51,113 bases of DNA from an uncultured Eubacteriales bacterium (GTDB taxonomy: Bacteria; Bacillota; Clostridia; Christensenellales; CAG-138), in NCBI GenBank assembly GCA_900544965.1, contig UQXE01000011.1, forward strand, positions 1 to 51,113, given 5' to 3'. The stretch's first letter is position 1; each line of letters opens with the position of its first letter. A program made the translations under genes and the position numbers. This document shows positions 1-7,427 of the stretch, in pieces. Below the pieces are notes generated by a model that saw only the letters and a list, made by a program, of their open reading frames with translations, searched no databases and was not told the DNA's origin.

Positions 1-3
1 AGT

Positions 4-46
4 AAAAGCCAGCCTGATAGTTGCTTGCAACCGAAGGCTGGCTTTT
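4..46. terminator. Hairpin with A-run and T-run, bidirectional terminator type
   Basis: A perfect 12-bp inverted repeat (4-15 and 35-46) begins with AAAA and ends with TTTT. The loop holds a second small stem (GTTG/CAAC, 20-31). It probably ends transcription of a gene left of the window, before the ireB cluster. Confidence 0.7.
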
Positions 47-150
47 GCGGGTTAAACTCACTAAGCGCTGAACAGCGCTTAGTGAAAGGCCTATGGCCTT
101 ATTTGCGGGTTAAACTCGCAAAGTGCTGAACAGCACTTTGCGAAAGACCT
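43..150. repeat. Two tandem hairpin units sharing flanks but with different stems
   Basis: Each unit has the identical 16-base flank TTTGCGGGTTAAACTC (43-58 and 102-117). A perfect 11-bp stem with loop GAAC follows (59-69/74-84; 117-127/132-142), then GAAAGRCC. The stem sequences differ between the units but each stays fully paired. A third palindrome, AAGGCC-TAT-GGCCTT, lies between them at 86-100. The function is unknown; it could be a terminator cluster, an RNA leader or a small repeat family. Confidence 0.7.
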
Positions 151-261
151 TTTTACCGCTGGTTTTTGAGCTGTTATAGACATATGGCAAACCTGCCCAA
201 ACTTGCCTTGAATAAAGGATGTTAATGGGATATAATAATCGTGTGACAGGAGGTGGATTAT

Positions 262-555
262 ATGCCACTGGATGAAACCAGAAAGACGGCGCAGTTTAAG
301 GTTCAAAAGGAAAAACGCACGGCAAGGGAGATATTGCTGAGCGTTTACGCGTCCATGCATGAAAAGGGGTACGACGCGGTTAATCAAATCGTGGGCTACC
401 TTATTTGTGGCGACCCAACCTACATCACCAGCTATAACAACGCGAGATATTTGATACGGATGCTTGAAAGGGACGAGCTCATCGAAGAACTCGTCAGGTC
501 CTATATAGAAAATAACGCAAAGCCGGCGGCGGACAAGCCCAACGGCATGGATTGA
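262..555 (+). CDS. ireB: IreB family regulatory phosphoprotein (UPF0297)
   Basis: This 97-residue protein matches the small IreB family throughout: an early ETRKTAQF-like stretch, the centre GYDAVNQIVGYLICGDPTYI, and an acidic end after RDELIEELV. In enterococci IreB is phosphorylated by the Ser/Thr kinase IreK and affects cephalosporin tolerance; that role is known for the family, not shown here. The ATG at 262 was chosen because AGGAGGT (248-254) lies 7 bases upstream; a GTG at 253 overlaps that site. The usual neighbours alaS-ireB-ruvX-DUF1292 suggest alaS lies left of the window. An aldo-keto reductase gene follows after 4 bases. Confidence 0.93.
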   Translation: MPLDETRKTAQFKVQKEKRTAREILLSVYASMHEKGYDAVNQIVGYLICGDPTYITSYNNARYLIRMLERDELIEELVRSYIENNAKPAADKPNGMD

Positions 556-559
556 TCCT

Positions 560-1504
560 TTGAAATACAATACTCTTGGAAGGTCGGGAATAAGGGTATC
601 CAAGCTGTGTTTTGGAACGCTTACCATGGGTCCGCTTCAAAAATCAATGTCTGTAAAAGAAGGCGTAAAATTATTGGAACGGGCTTTTTCACATGGCGTA
701 AACTTTGTGGATACGGCGGAAATATACGGCACCTATCCGTATATAAAAGAAGCGCTTGCGATAAAGCCGGATACCGTAATATGTACAAAATCGTATGTGT
801 ATGACAGGGATACCGCAGATAAAAGCCTTCGTGCGGCGTTCAGCGGGATTGGACGCGATTATATAGACATATTTCTCCTTCATGAGCAGGAGAGCGGCCA
901 TACGATACGCGGACATATGGAAGCTGTCAAATATTTGCTCACAATGAAGGATAAGGGGTATATAGGGGCGGTTGGGCTGTCAACCCACTATATAGCATGT
1001 ATGAAAGCGGCGCTTATGTATGACGAGCTTGAGGTGCTGTTTCCCCTTATAAACAAGACGGGAGTGGGAATTGCCGATGGGTCGTCCGAGGCCATGTTAA
1101 AGCAGATAAGAGCGGCTCATGACTTGGGCAGGGGTGTTTTTGCTATGAAACCGCTTGGCGGGGGACACCTTATACCGGACAGGGCGGCGGCGCTTGAATT
1201 CATATTGGGACTAGATTGCGTAGATTCGGTTGCCATTGGCATGCAAAGCATAGCGGAGGTAGACTATAACTGCACTGTATTTTCAGGAGACGTACCCGAC
1301 CAAAAGACTGCCGAAGAAACCCAAAAGGCGCCCCGAAGGCTGCTGATTCATGATTGGTGCGAGGGGTGCGGAGCATGCGTAGGCATATGCAAAAACGGTG
1401 CGCTGGCGCTTGTTCACGGGAAAGCTGTTGTAAACCATGAAAAATGCGCGCTATGCGGATATTGTGCGCGGGTATGTCCCCAATTTTGTATAAAGGTAGT
1501 ATGA
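560..1504 (+). CDS. Aldo-keto reductase with C-terminal 2[4Fe-4S] ferredoxin domain
   Basis: The 314-residue protein joins an aldo-keto reductase barrel (about 1-255) to a bacterial ferredoxin domain (about 267-310). The usual catalytic tetrad can be placed at D51, Y56 (DTAEIYG), K77 (TKSY) and H108 (LLHEQ). The ferredoxin part has two CxxCxxCxxxC motifs (CEGCGACVGIC and CALCGYCARVC). Such proteins are thought to pass electrons between ferredoxin-type centres and carbonyl substrates; the substrate is unknown. The TTG start at 560 lies 4 bases after the ireB stop and lacks a good ribosome site, so translation is probably coupled to ireB. Finding it between ireB and ruvX is unusual. Confidence 0.88.
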   Translation: MKYNTLGRSGIRVSKLCFGTLTMGPLQKSMSVKEGVKLLERAFSHGVNFVDTAEIYGTYPYIKEALAIKPDTVICTKSYVYDRDTADKSLRAAFSGIGRDYIDIFLLHEQESGHTIRGHMEAVKYLLTMKDKGYIGAVGLSTHYIACMKAALMYDELEVLFPLINKTGVGIADGSSEAMLKQIRAAHDLGRGVFAMKPLGGGHLIPDRAAALEFILGLDCVDSVAIGMQSIAEVDYNCTVFSGDVPDQKTAEETQKAPRRLLIHDWCEGCGACVGICKNGALALVHGKAVVNHEKCALCGYCARVCPQFCIKVV

Positions 1505-1517
1505 TGAGGTATTGATA

Positions 1518-1940
1518 ATGAAACGAGTTCTTGCATTGGATGTAGGCGATAAAAGAATTGGCATCGCCATCAGCGATCCGCTGGGCTTTACTGCGCAGGG
1601 GCTTATGACCTATAATCGCTGCGGCGATCCTGTAGAGGACGCGGCGTATATTCGCGGCATAGCGGAACGCTATGCTCCTGTAAAGCTTTTGTTTGGCATG
1701 CCAAGGAACATGGATGGCAGCTATGGCGGCGCGGCTGAGAAGGTGAAAAGTTTTTCAGCTCTGGTTATGGAAGGCCTTGACGTGGAATGCGACTTTTATG
1801 ACGAGCGTTTGACTACGGTAACGGCGGAAAAGGTGCTCTATGACGCGCGTATGGACTGGAAAAAGCGCCGTAAGGTTGTTGATAAGCTGGCAGCAGTTGT
1901 TATACTCCAGGGATACCTGGATTCAGGAAAAGCAAATTAA
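1518..1940 (+). CDS. ruvX: Putative pre-16S rRNA nuclease / Holliday junction resolvase-like RuvX (YqgF)
   Basis: The 140-residue protein has the RNase H-like fold signatures of YqgF/RuvX: LALDVGDKRIGIAISD at the start with the first acidic catalytic residue, FGMPRNMDGS in the middle, and YDERLTT with a C-terminal KLAAVVILQGYLD. In E. coli YqgF acts in 5' maturation of 16S rRNA; the resolvase role is less certain. The ATG at 1518 is preceded by GATGAGGT (1503-1510). It follows the reductase closely and is 18 bases from the DUF1292 gene, so it belongs to the same operon. Confidence 0.93.
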   Translation: MKRVLALDVGDKRIGIAISDPLGFTAQGLMTYNRCGDPVEDAAYIRGIAERYAPVKLLFGMPRNMDGSYGGAAEKVKSFSALVMEGLDVECDFYDERLTTVTAEKVLYDARMDWKKRRKVVDKLAAVVILQGYLDSGKAN

Positions 1941-1958
1941 TTGGGAGAGGGATAATAT

Positions 1959-2237
1959 ATGACTGTGGATATGGATTTTGTAACCTTAATTAACGACGAA
2001 GGAAAAGAGGAGCGTTTTGAACATGTGCTGACGTTTGAATATGAGAAGGAAAGGTACACTGCGCTTGTGCCAGAGGGGCAGGCTGAATGCGAGGAAGCGG
2101 AGGTAATCATACTTCATGTTGTAAAAGATGAAGCGGATAACGATATTTATGTTACCGTAGATAACGAGGTTCTGCTTGAAGAGGTTTTCGATGAATTCCT
2201 GTCGCTGATGGATGAAATAGAGGGAGAGGAAGAATAA
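1959..2237 (+). CDS. DUF1292 domain protein
   Basis: This small, very acidic protein (92 residues) has the DUF1292 pattern: an FVTLINDEGKEERFEHV beta-rich start, EYEKERYTALVP, then a DNDIYVTVDNEVLLEEVFDEF helix and an acidic tail. Members sit directly after ruvX in many Firmicutes, as here. The biochemical role is unknown. A GGGAGAGG ribosome site lies just upstream of the ATG. Confidence 0.9.
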   Translation: MTVDMDFVTLINDEGKEERFEHVLTFEYEKERYTALVPEGQAECEEAEVIILHVVKDEADNDIYVTVDNEVLLEEVFDEFLSLMDEIEGEEE

Positions 2238-2247
2238 CAATAAAGCT

Positions 2248-2345
2248 GTTATCCCCAAAAATAACGTATTATATGTATAATTCGCAACCATTTTATGGAA
2301 TATACGTTATATCAATATGAGTGGTTCTACGCTTTTGGGGGTAAC
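2248..2345. repeat. Nested inverted repeat between DUF1292 gene and next gene
   Basis: An outer pair (2248-2260 with 2333-2345, 13 bp with one G-U) encloses an inner pair (2261-2270 with 2299-2310). The whole could fold into one imperfect hairpin of about 98 bases. It may be a terminator-like element, a leader RNA or a small inverted-repeat element; no T-run follows. Confidence 0.5.
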
Positions 2346-2350
2346 GCATC

Positions 2351-2818
2351 ATGATTACAAAAGGTAAAAAGGCTTTGCTGGCCGCCCTACTGTTCGCCCT
2401 TCTGCTTATATCCTTTGCACTGGGAGCTATAAGCGGCATGTCGTCAAGGAAGACGGGAAACGGAACTGATATAGAATTTTATACGGATAGCAGTTCATAT
2501 CCAAACGGCGCGGAATCTATAACGCTCATAGTCAGCAATCGGTCCGGAGCCTCGTTTAAATACGATAAAAAATTTGAATTGGAAAGGCTTTCCGGGGACA
2601 GATGGGGGGACATTGAGTTTAATGATGTAGGATTTGTGGATTACGCTGCGGATTCAGTATTGCACCCCCTTTCCACATGCGAATGGAATTTAGAAATAGG
2701 ATCTATGGCCGGCGGACTTGGGTCGGGAAAGTACAGAATAAAGAAGCTCTTTTTTGACCCGCATGATGAATCCCGAGTGCTTGAGAGAATTGCGGAGTTC
2801 TCAATAGCTATGCCTTAA
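2351..2818 (+). CDS. Membrane-anchored protein with bacterial Ig-like (Big_14-type) domain
   Basis: The 155-residue protein starts with a basic stretch and a hydrophobic segment (about residues 8-28, LLAALLFALLLISFALGA), which reads as an uncleaved anchor or a signal peptide. The rest is beta-rich, with features recalling clostridial Ig-like domains: SITLIVSNRSG, the FELERLSGDRWGDIEF strand, and a W-x-L-E / SGKYRIKKLF ending. Assignment to that domain family is by resemblance only. It probably acts outside the membrane. It lies 113 bases after the DUF1292 gene, separated by a large hairpin. Confidence 0.6.
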   Translation: MITKGKKALLAALLFALLLISFALGAISGMSSRKTGNGTDIEFYTDSSSYPNGAESITLIVSNRSGASFKYDKKFELERLSGDRWGDIEFNDVGFVDYAADSVLHPLSTCEWNLEIGSMAGGLGSGKYRIKKLFFDPHDESRVLERIAEFSIAMP

Positions 2819-2980
2819 CCATTTTGGCGGGATAAATGGGCGGTTAGATTTGACAGGGCTAATAAGCCGCGCGCTTTTCAGGGACTGGTGCAAACTATAA
2901 CAATCCATACTAATTCGAGGTTTAATATGACAAATTTTAGTCTATTTACTTAATTGCTATAAGTTTTGCCCTTTTTTTAC

Positions 2981-3009
2981 TTGCATGCAAACCCAACCTA
3001 TGCTATAAT
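2981..3009 (+). promoter_or_regulatory. rpsB promoter, extended -10
   Basis: TTGCAT (2981-2986), a 17-base spacer, and TATAAT (3004-3009) preceded by TGC. The transcript would have a leader of about 100 bases. That leader contains CCCGCC-TCAC-GGTGGG followed by TTTT (about 3050-3071), which could act as an attenuator or as a ribosomal-protein control site. Confidence 0.75.
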
Positions 3010-3115
3010 TCCAAAGTTAAAACGCACTTGCGGTGATCTGCAAAAGGTTGCCCGCCTCACGGTGGGTTTTCTGCTGATATGAAACGCAAGGTGGAAAAAA
3101 CAAGGAGGAATTAAA

Positions 3116-3868
3116 ATGTCAGTAATTTCAATGAAGCAGCTCCTCGAAGCGGGAGTTCATTTTGGTCATCAGACGCGCCGTTGGAATCCGAAGATGAAGG
3201 AATACATCTTTACGGAACGCAATGGTATCTATATCATTGACCTTCAAAAGACCGTTAAGAAGATCGACACCGCTTACTCGTTTGTTCAAGAGGTTTCGGC
3301 AAACGGCGGCAACGTATTGTTCGTTGGAACCAAGAAGCAGGCTCAGGAATCAATAGAGCAGGAAGCGAAGCGCTGCGGCATGTATTATGTAAACCAGCGT
3401 TGGCTTGGCGGTATGCTTACCAACTTTAAAACAATCCAGACCAGGATTGCCAAGCTTCGTAGAATTGAACAGATGGAGGAGAACGGAGATTTTGACCTGC
3501 TGCCCAAAAAGGAAGTAATTAAGCTTAAAGCGGAGCAGGAAAAACTGGAAAGGAACCTTGGCGGTATCAAGGATATGAAGCAGCTCCCAAGCGTAATGTT
3601 CGTGGTTGACCCCCGCAAGGAGCATATAGCCGTGCTGGAGGCGATTGCGCTTAAGATACCGATTGTTGCCATAGTCGATACCAACTGCGATCCTGACGAA
3701 ATTGATTATGTAATTCCAGGAAACGACGATGCTATTAGGGCTGTAAAGCTGATTGCCGGCAAGATCGCGGACGCGGTGCTTGAGGGCAAACAGGGAGAAC
3801 AGTTTGAGACGGACGACGAGGTTCAGAAAGAGCCCAGTGATGAAGTTGAAGCACCCGATGATTTTTAA
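3116..3868 (+). CDS. rpsB: 30S ribosomal protein S2
   Basis: The 250-residue protein is a full-length S2, with MKQLLEAGVHFGHQTRRWNPKM at the start (read as two blocks), the GTKKQAQ motif, RWLGGMLTNF, and PIVAIVDTNCDPD near the end. S2 binds late in small-subunit assembly and helps hold S1 or mRNA. The last 25 residues are acidic and variable. AAGGAGGAA lies 6 bases before the ATG. rpsB followed by tsf is the usual order. A hairpin without a T-run separates the two genes. Confidence 0.98.
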   Translation: MSVISMKQLLEAGVHFGHQTRRWNPKMKEYIFTERNGIYIIDLQKTVKKIDTAYSFVQEVSANGGNVLFVGTKKQAQESIEQEAKRCGMYYVNQRWLGGMLTNFKTIQTRIAKLRRIEQMEENGDFDLLPKKEVIKLKAEQEKLERNLGGIKDMKQLPSVMFVVDPRKEHIAVLEAIALKIPIVAIVDTNCDPDEIDYVIPGNDDAIRAVKLIAGKIADAVLEGKQGEQFETDDEVQKEPSDEVEAPDDF

Positions 3869-3885
3869 TTAATAATAAACTGATA

Positions 3886-3909
3886 GCCGGAGGGCTTCGA
3901 CCCTCCGGC
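3886..3909 (+). promoter_or_regulatory. Intercistronic hairpin between rpsB and tsf
   Basis: A perfect 9-bp GC-rich stem (3886-3894 and 3901-3909) with a 6-base loop and no following T-run. It may tune the ratio of S2 to EF-Ts through partial termination or protection of the mRNA end. Confidence 0.6.
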
Positions 3910-3939
3910 ATTGTCCTAAAAATTAAGGAGGTATGAATA

Positions 3940-4599
3940 ATGGCGGAATTTTCAGCAAAAGACGTAATGACCCTGCGCGAGATGAGCGGAGCAGGAATGA
4001 TGGACTGTAAAAAAGCTCTTTTAGAGTGTGAAGGCAATATGGAAAGGGCCATGGATTACTTAAGGGAGAAGAGCCTTGCGGCCAGTGCCAAAAAGGCTGC
4101 CAGGATAGCCGCCGAGGGAATAGTAGACTCCTATGTGCATATGGGAGGAAAGATTGGCGTTTTGGTTGAAGTCAACTGTGAAACGGATTTTGTAGCAAAG
4201 ACCGACGACTTTAAGACCTTGGTCCATGATATTGCGATGCATATTGCGGCGGCTAAGCCAACATGTGTTTCAAAGGAAGAAGTAAACCAGGAAGATATTG
4301 AAAAAGAAAAGGAAATACTTCGCGCACAGGCCATGAACGAGCCCAAGCCCAAACCTGAGCATATAATTGAAAAGATGGTCGAAGGCCGTATAGAGAAATA
4401 TTACAAGGAAGTCTGCCTGCTGGAGCAGCCGTTTGTAAAGGATCCGGATAAGACCGTAGGCCAGCTTATAAACGAGTCGGTTGCCAAAATCGGCGAGAAG
4501 ATAAGCGTTCGCAGATTCGTTCGCTATGAGATGGGCGAAGGCCTGCAAAAGCGTGAGGACAACTTCGCTGAGGAAGTTATGAGCCAGATGGGGAAATAA
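3940..4599 (+). CDS. tsf: Elongation factor Ts
   Basis: EF-Ts is the nucleotide exchange factor for EF-Tu. The 219-residue protein has the conserved N-terminal module (VMTLREMSGAGMMDCKKAL) and the TDFVA loop (CETDFVAKTDDF) that contacts EF-Tu. It has the short form of the dimerization region common in Firmicutes. An AAGGAGG site precedes the ATG. A strong terminator at 4682-4730 ends the rpsB-tsf unit, so pyrH is transcribed separately. Confidence 0.98.
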   Translation: MAEFSAKDVMTLREMSGAGMMDCKKALLECEGNMERAMDYLREKSLAASAKKAARIAAEGIVDSYVHMGGKIGVLVEVNCETDFVAKTDDFKTLVHDIAMHIAAAKPTCVSKEEVNQEDIEKEKEILRAQAMNEPKPKPEHIIEKMVEGRIEKYYKEVCLLEQPFVKDPDKTVGQLINESVAKIGEKISVRRFVRYEMGEGLQKREDNFAEEVMSQMGK

Positions 4600-4681
4600 A
4601 TGTAAACCACCAACTTTGGATTTCCTAATTTACAAAATTCGTTTTCCAAAGTGGTGAGAACTGAAGTATATAAAGAAGAGC

Positions 4682-4730
4682 CACAAAAAAGTAGTAGTAT
4701 ATGTATTCGATCTACTACTACTTTTTTGTG
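4682..4730. terminator. Strong bidirectional terminator after tsf
   Basis: A perfect 18-bp inverted repeat (4682-4699 and 4713-4730) with an A6 run in the left arm and a T6 run in the right arm. Confidence 0.9.
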
Positions 4731-5425
4731 CGTTAAACTACAGGTTTGGATGGTGGGGCGGATAGGCAAGTGACAACAGGTAGCAGGCTATAAGCTTAGC
4801 ACCTTTGGACGACTAAAATAATAGGTTTTAAGCCGCTTTTACACGGAACGATCAACTCCAACACTACCCACAAATACGCTTAATATAGGCGTTTAATAGG
4901 GGTATGAGCGGATGGATAGCACAGGCAAGTAGCTGGGTGAAACCCACGCGCTTGCGAGAGCCAAAATATTGAGGTTTAAGCTGTATTTCCAAGGCGTTTT
5001 GGACAAAATTCTACACCAGCAAGTAAAAGAGTGCTTTAAATGGGCTTTTAATTAGTGTTTGTAGGTAGTTTGATTACATGCATGTTCAGGCCGTTGATGC
5101 AGATGACATATTGTACGTATGCATTAATGGTTCCTAAGTGAATCACTTGGCAAGTGAATGATGGTATTGATTTGATCTTTTAAATAAGATCATAAATTCG
5201 GCAAGGTCATACTTCATGAAATACATTGGAATGTTGAATAGGGATTCATGACTTAAAAAACTGTCTATTCAATGAATAGTATTGTTTTCTGAATAACTGA
5301 TTTTGGGAGATATTAAAAGATTATAGGCCATTATGGTAGCACGATCTTTTTCATGGTTAAAAAAAGCATTTGTAAAAAAGCAAATATAAATACATACCCA
5401 GAATTTTGTACATACTAAATATAGC
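4731..5425. other. A+T-rich intergenic stretch with decayed repeats and small palindromes
   Basis: No intact gene is visible in about 700 bases. Two stretches near 4755-4840 and 4905-5000 resemble each other (both contain variants of CAAGTAG and AAAATATTGAGGTTTAAGC), as if a 160-170 base unit had been duplicated and then drifted. The second has an open frame of about 38 codons (roughly 4938-5053) without a start, and a stop lies just upstream in frame. Short palindromes occur at 5173-5192 (TGATCTT/AAGATCA) and 5265-5279 (CTATTC/GAATAG). It looks like a remnant of inserted DNA. Confidence 0.4.
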
Positions 5426-5454
5426 TTGACAATACATTTTATATAAAGTATTCT
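5426..5454 (+). promoter_or_regulatory. Promoter for the two small exported proteins
   Basis: TTGACA (5426-5431), a 17-base spacer and TATTCT (5449-5454). The predicted start of transcription is about 25 bases before the ATG at 5489. Confidence 0.7.
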
Positions 5455-5488
5455 AAAAATATATTAGTAAGAAAGGTAGGTTTATAAT

Positions 5489-5755
5489 ATGAAAACGAAA
5501 ATTATATGTAGTGTAATGGTGTTAATTATTCTGATATCGGGTTTTCCTTCTGCATTAGCATTGGCCGAAACACAAAAATCTATACCCGCCGACTTGCAGG
5601 CCTTAATTGATAAAGCCTATGATCCAAACAATGATATCAGTGAATCAGATGAAAGAAAATACGCTATTGGGATTATTATTGGTGAAAAGGGTGATTTTGT
5701 AAAATTTGAAAAGGACTTATATAACTTAATAGCCACTTATAGAACAAAGGCATAG
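5489..5755 (+). CDS. Small exported protein of unknown function
   Basis: The 88-residue protein has a clear signal peptide (positive MKTK, hydrophobic core about 6-22, likely cleavage after ALALA). The mature part of about 62 residues is charged, with a possible helical segment ADLQALIDKAYDP. I do not recognise the family. GAAAGGTAGG lies upstream of the ATG. It is followed after 44 bases by a small lipoprotein, so the two probably form one unit. The A+T-rich codons differ from the flanking housekeeping genes, and the pair lies where tsf and pyrH are normally adjacent, which suggests acquisition. Confidence 0.7.
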   Translation: MKTKIICSVMVLIILISGFPSALALAETQKSIPADLQALIDKAYDPNNDISESDERKYAIGIIIGEKGDFVKFEKDLYNLIATYRTKA

Positions 5756-5799
5756 TATTATAGTGTAATATCTTAACTAGTTAAAAAGGAGGGGCAAAA

Positions 5800-6120
5800 A
5801 TGAGATATAAAAAAACCGTAATATTACCTATGCTTTGTGTTTTTGTGGTGCTGTCGATATTATTTCTGTCAGCCTGCTCAAAAGAACCTAATATCAATGA
5901 AGATATGAAGCGCTTCTATGAGGGCAATAAAGATAAGTTGCCAGAGTGGATGACCGAGAGTAATTATCGTGATGTGTTACGACCATATTTTGAGGATGGG
6001 AATCTTAGCGGATCACCAGTCGGAAGCGAATCTTCTCGTTTTACACCAGATGAATACACAACATTCTATGATCTTCTAAAAACGTTCATGGATGAAAACG
6101 GATACTTCGACCCTCAGTAA
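5800..6120 (+). CDS. Small lipoprotein of unknown function
   Basis: The 106-residue protein has a lipoprotein signal: MRYKK, a hydrophobic core to about residue 25, and the lipobox LSAC with the modified cysteine near residue 27. The mature part is acidic and rich in aromatic residues (RFYEGNKDKLPEWM, FYDLLKTFMDENGYF). No family was recognised. AAAGGAGG lies before the ATG. It is read with the exported protein upstream and ended by the hairpin at 6145-6177. A role at the outer membrane face is inferred only from the signal. Confidence 0.72.
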   Translation: MRYKKTVILPMLCVFVVLSILFLSACSKEPNINEDMKRFYEGNKDKLPEWMTESNYRDVLRPYFEDGNLSGSPVGSESSRFTPDEYTTFYDLLKTFMDENGYFDPQ

Positions 6121-6144
6121 TACTTCAAAACTCATAAACTGATT

Positions 6145-6177
6145 AAACGCGCTATGCAATTCTGCTGGCGCGTTTTT
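6145..6177 (+). terminator. Terminator after the small lipoprotein gene
   Basis: Stem AAACGCGC (6145-6152) with GCGCGTTT (6168-6175), followed by a T-run. Confidence 0.8.
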
Positions 6178-6602
6178 ATTTGGATGGCATAAGCTGCTTA
6201 ATGGATTGTAGTTGCGCTTTGCGTGGGAAGAAAAAGAGTATGACTTTGATGAAATTCATAGGCAAAGATACTATACTGGACTTATAACATCAAGGTTCAG
6301 ATGTTGAAAGTTTCACCAATTGCGAACAGCACAATAAAACGCGGCCACTGGGCGGATCTGTTTAGGTATACGCCATATTTAAGTGCGTAGCACATTAGGG
6401 ATTGCCTATTTTCATGTCTTGTGTTACTCTTGCCACGGGGGATTTGCACTCCCTTTGGATTATGAGGTTCTTGCTAAACTTATAATAACCGATTTGTGAA
6501 GCTACTTCATCCTTTTTCCTCTATCTGTCTAATATGTATTGTAATCCTACAGAGAAAGATTTTAAATATTTTGCCGCATTGAGGAAATATAAGCGTTAGT
6601 TA
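6178..6602. other. Intergenic stretch with possible gene remnant
   Basis: No intact gene is seen. A plus-strand frame from about 6210 to 6300 reads like protein (it includes WEEKEYDFDEIHRQRYYTG) but has no start signal and soon stops. Another short frame follows in a different phase. This may be the wreck of an inserted gene; homology could not be tested. Confidence 0.35.
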
Positions 6603-6611
6603 TGCTATAAT
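6603..6611 (+). promoter_or_regulatory. pyrH promoter, extended -10
   Basis: TGC-TATAAT with no convincing -35 box at normal spacing. The same TGC-TATAAT form precedes rpsB, the response regulator gene and dacF. Confidence 0.6.
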
Positions 6612-6642
6612 TATGATGTTATATGGATATAGGAGGAAATCT

Positions 6643-7350
6643 ATGACACCACAATATAAACGAGTGCTGCTGAAGCTTAGCGGAGAGATGCTTGGCAAAG
6701 GCGGCAAGGTTCTATCGGACGAGTCCTTGCGCAATACCGCGGAACGTATAAAGCTGTTGCATGATATGGGCGTTGAGATCGGTATTGTGGTTGGCGGCGG
6801 CAATATAATGAGAGGAAGAAGCGCAGAAGGTATGGACAGAAACCGCGCCGATCACATGGGAATGCTATCCACGGCCATCAATTCGTTGGCGCTTCAGGAC
6901 GCCATTGAGAGGGCGGGTATGCCGTGTACGGTTCTTTCCGCTGTTGAGATGCAGCGATTTTGCGATACCTACAGCGCGCGCAAGGCAAATTCTGAACTAT
7001 CAAAATCAAATGTTGTGGTGTTCGCATGTGGAACGGGCATACCGTTTTTTTCAACCGATACAGCCGCGGCGCTGAGGGCGCTGGAGATTGGCGCGGATGC
7101 GCTCCTGCTGGCAAAGAGCGTAGATGCAGTATATTCGGCGGACCCAAAGCTTCATAAGGACGCCGTCAGGTATTCGAAGCTTACATATGATAAAGTTATC
7201 AGGGACAACCTAAAGGCTACGGATATATCAACAATAACGCTTTGCAGAGAGCATAATATGCCGATTCTGCTTTTTTCAATGGCGGACGCCTCGAGCTTTA
7301 TAGAAGCGGTATGCGGAGGAAATTCCGGCACGATTATAAGCGGTCAATGA
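6643..7350 (+). CDS. pyrH: UMP kinase
   Basis: Bacterial UMP kinase makes UDP from UMP and ATP in pyrimidine nucleotide synthesis and works as a hexamer. The 235-residue protein shows the amino-acid-kinase-fold signatures: VLLKLSGEML at the start, VVGGGNIMRG, DHMGMLSTAINSLALQD, and GADALLLAKSVDAVYSADP near the nucleotide site. The ATG at 6643 is 6 bases after AGGAGG (6631-6636); an upstream in-frame ATG at 6613 overlaps the promoter and is unlikely. pyrH and frr are adjacent as usual. Confidence 0.97.
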   Translation: MTPQYKRVLLKLSGEMLGKGGKVLSDESLRNTAERIKLLHDMGVEIGIVVGGGNIMRGRSAEGMDRNRADHMGMLSTAINSLALQDAIERAGMPCTVLSAVEMQRFCDTYSARKANSELSKSNVVVFACGTGIPFFSTDTAAALRALEIGADALLLAKSVDAVYSADPKLHKDAVRYSKLTYDKVIRDNLKATDISTITLCREHNMPILLFSMADASSFIEAVCGGNSGTIISGQ

Positions 7351-7427
7351 TTTATTTATAATTGATTTTGATGAATGTTTTGGGTAAAATGTAATTTAAG
7401 ACGCCTATAAGAAACGGAGGTAATATT

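Noticed and set aside
43..150. Tandem repeats as a CRISPR array
   Set aside because: Only two units, the stem sequence varies and there are no spacer-like inserts or cas genes.
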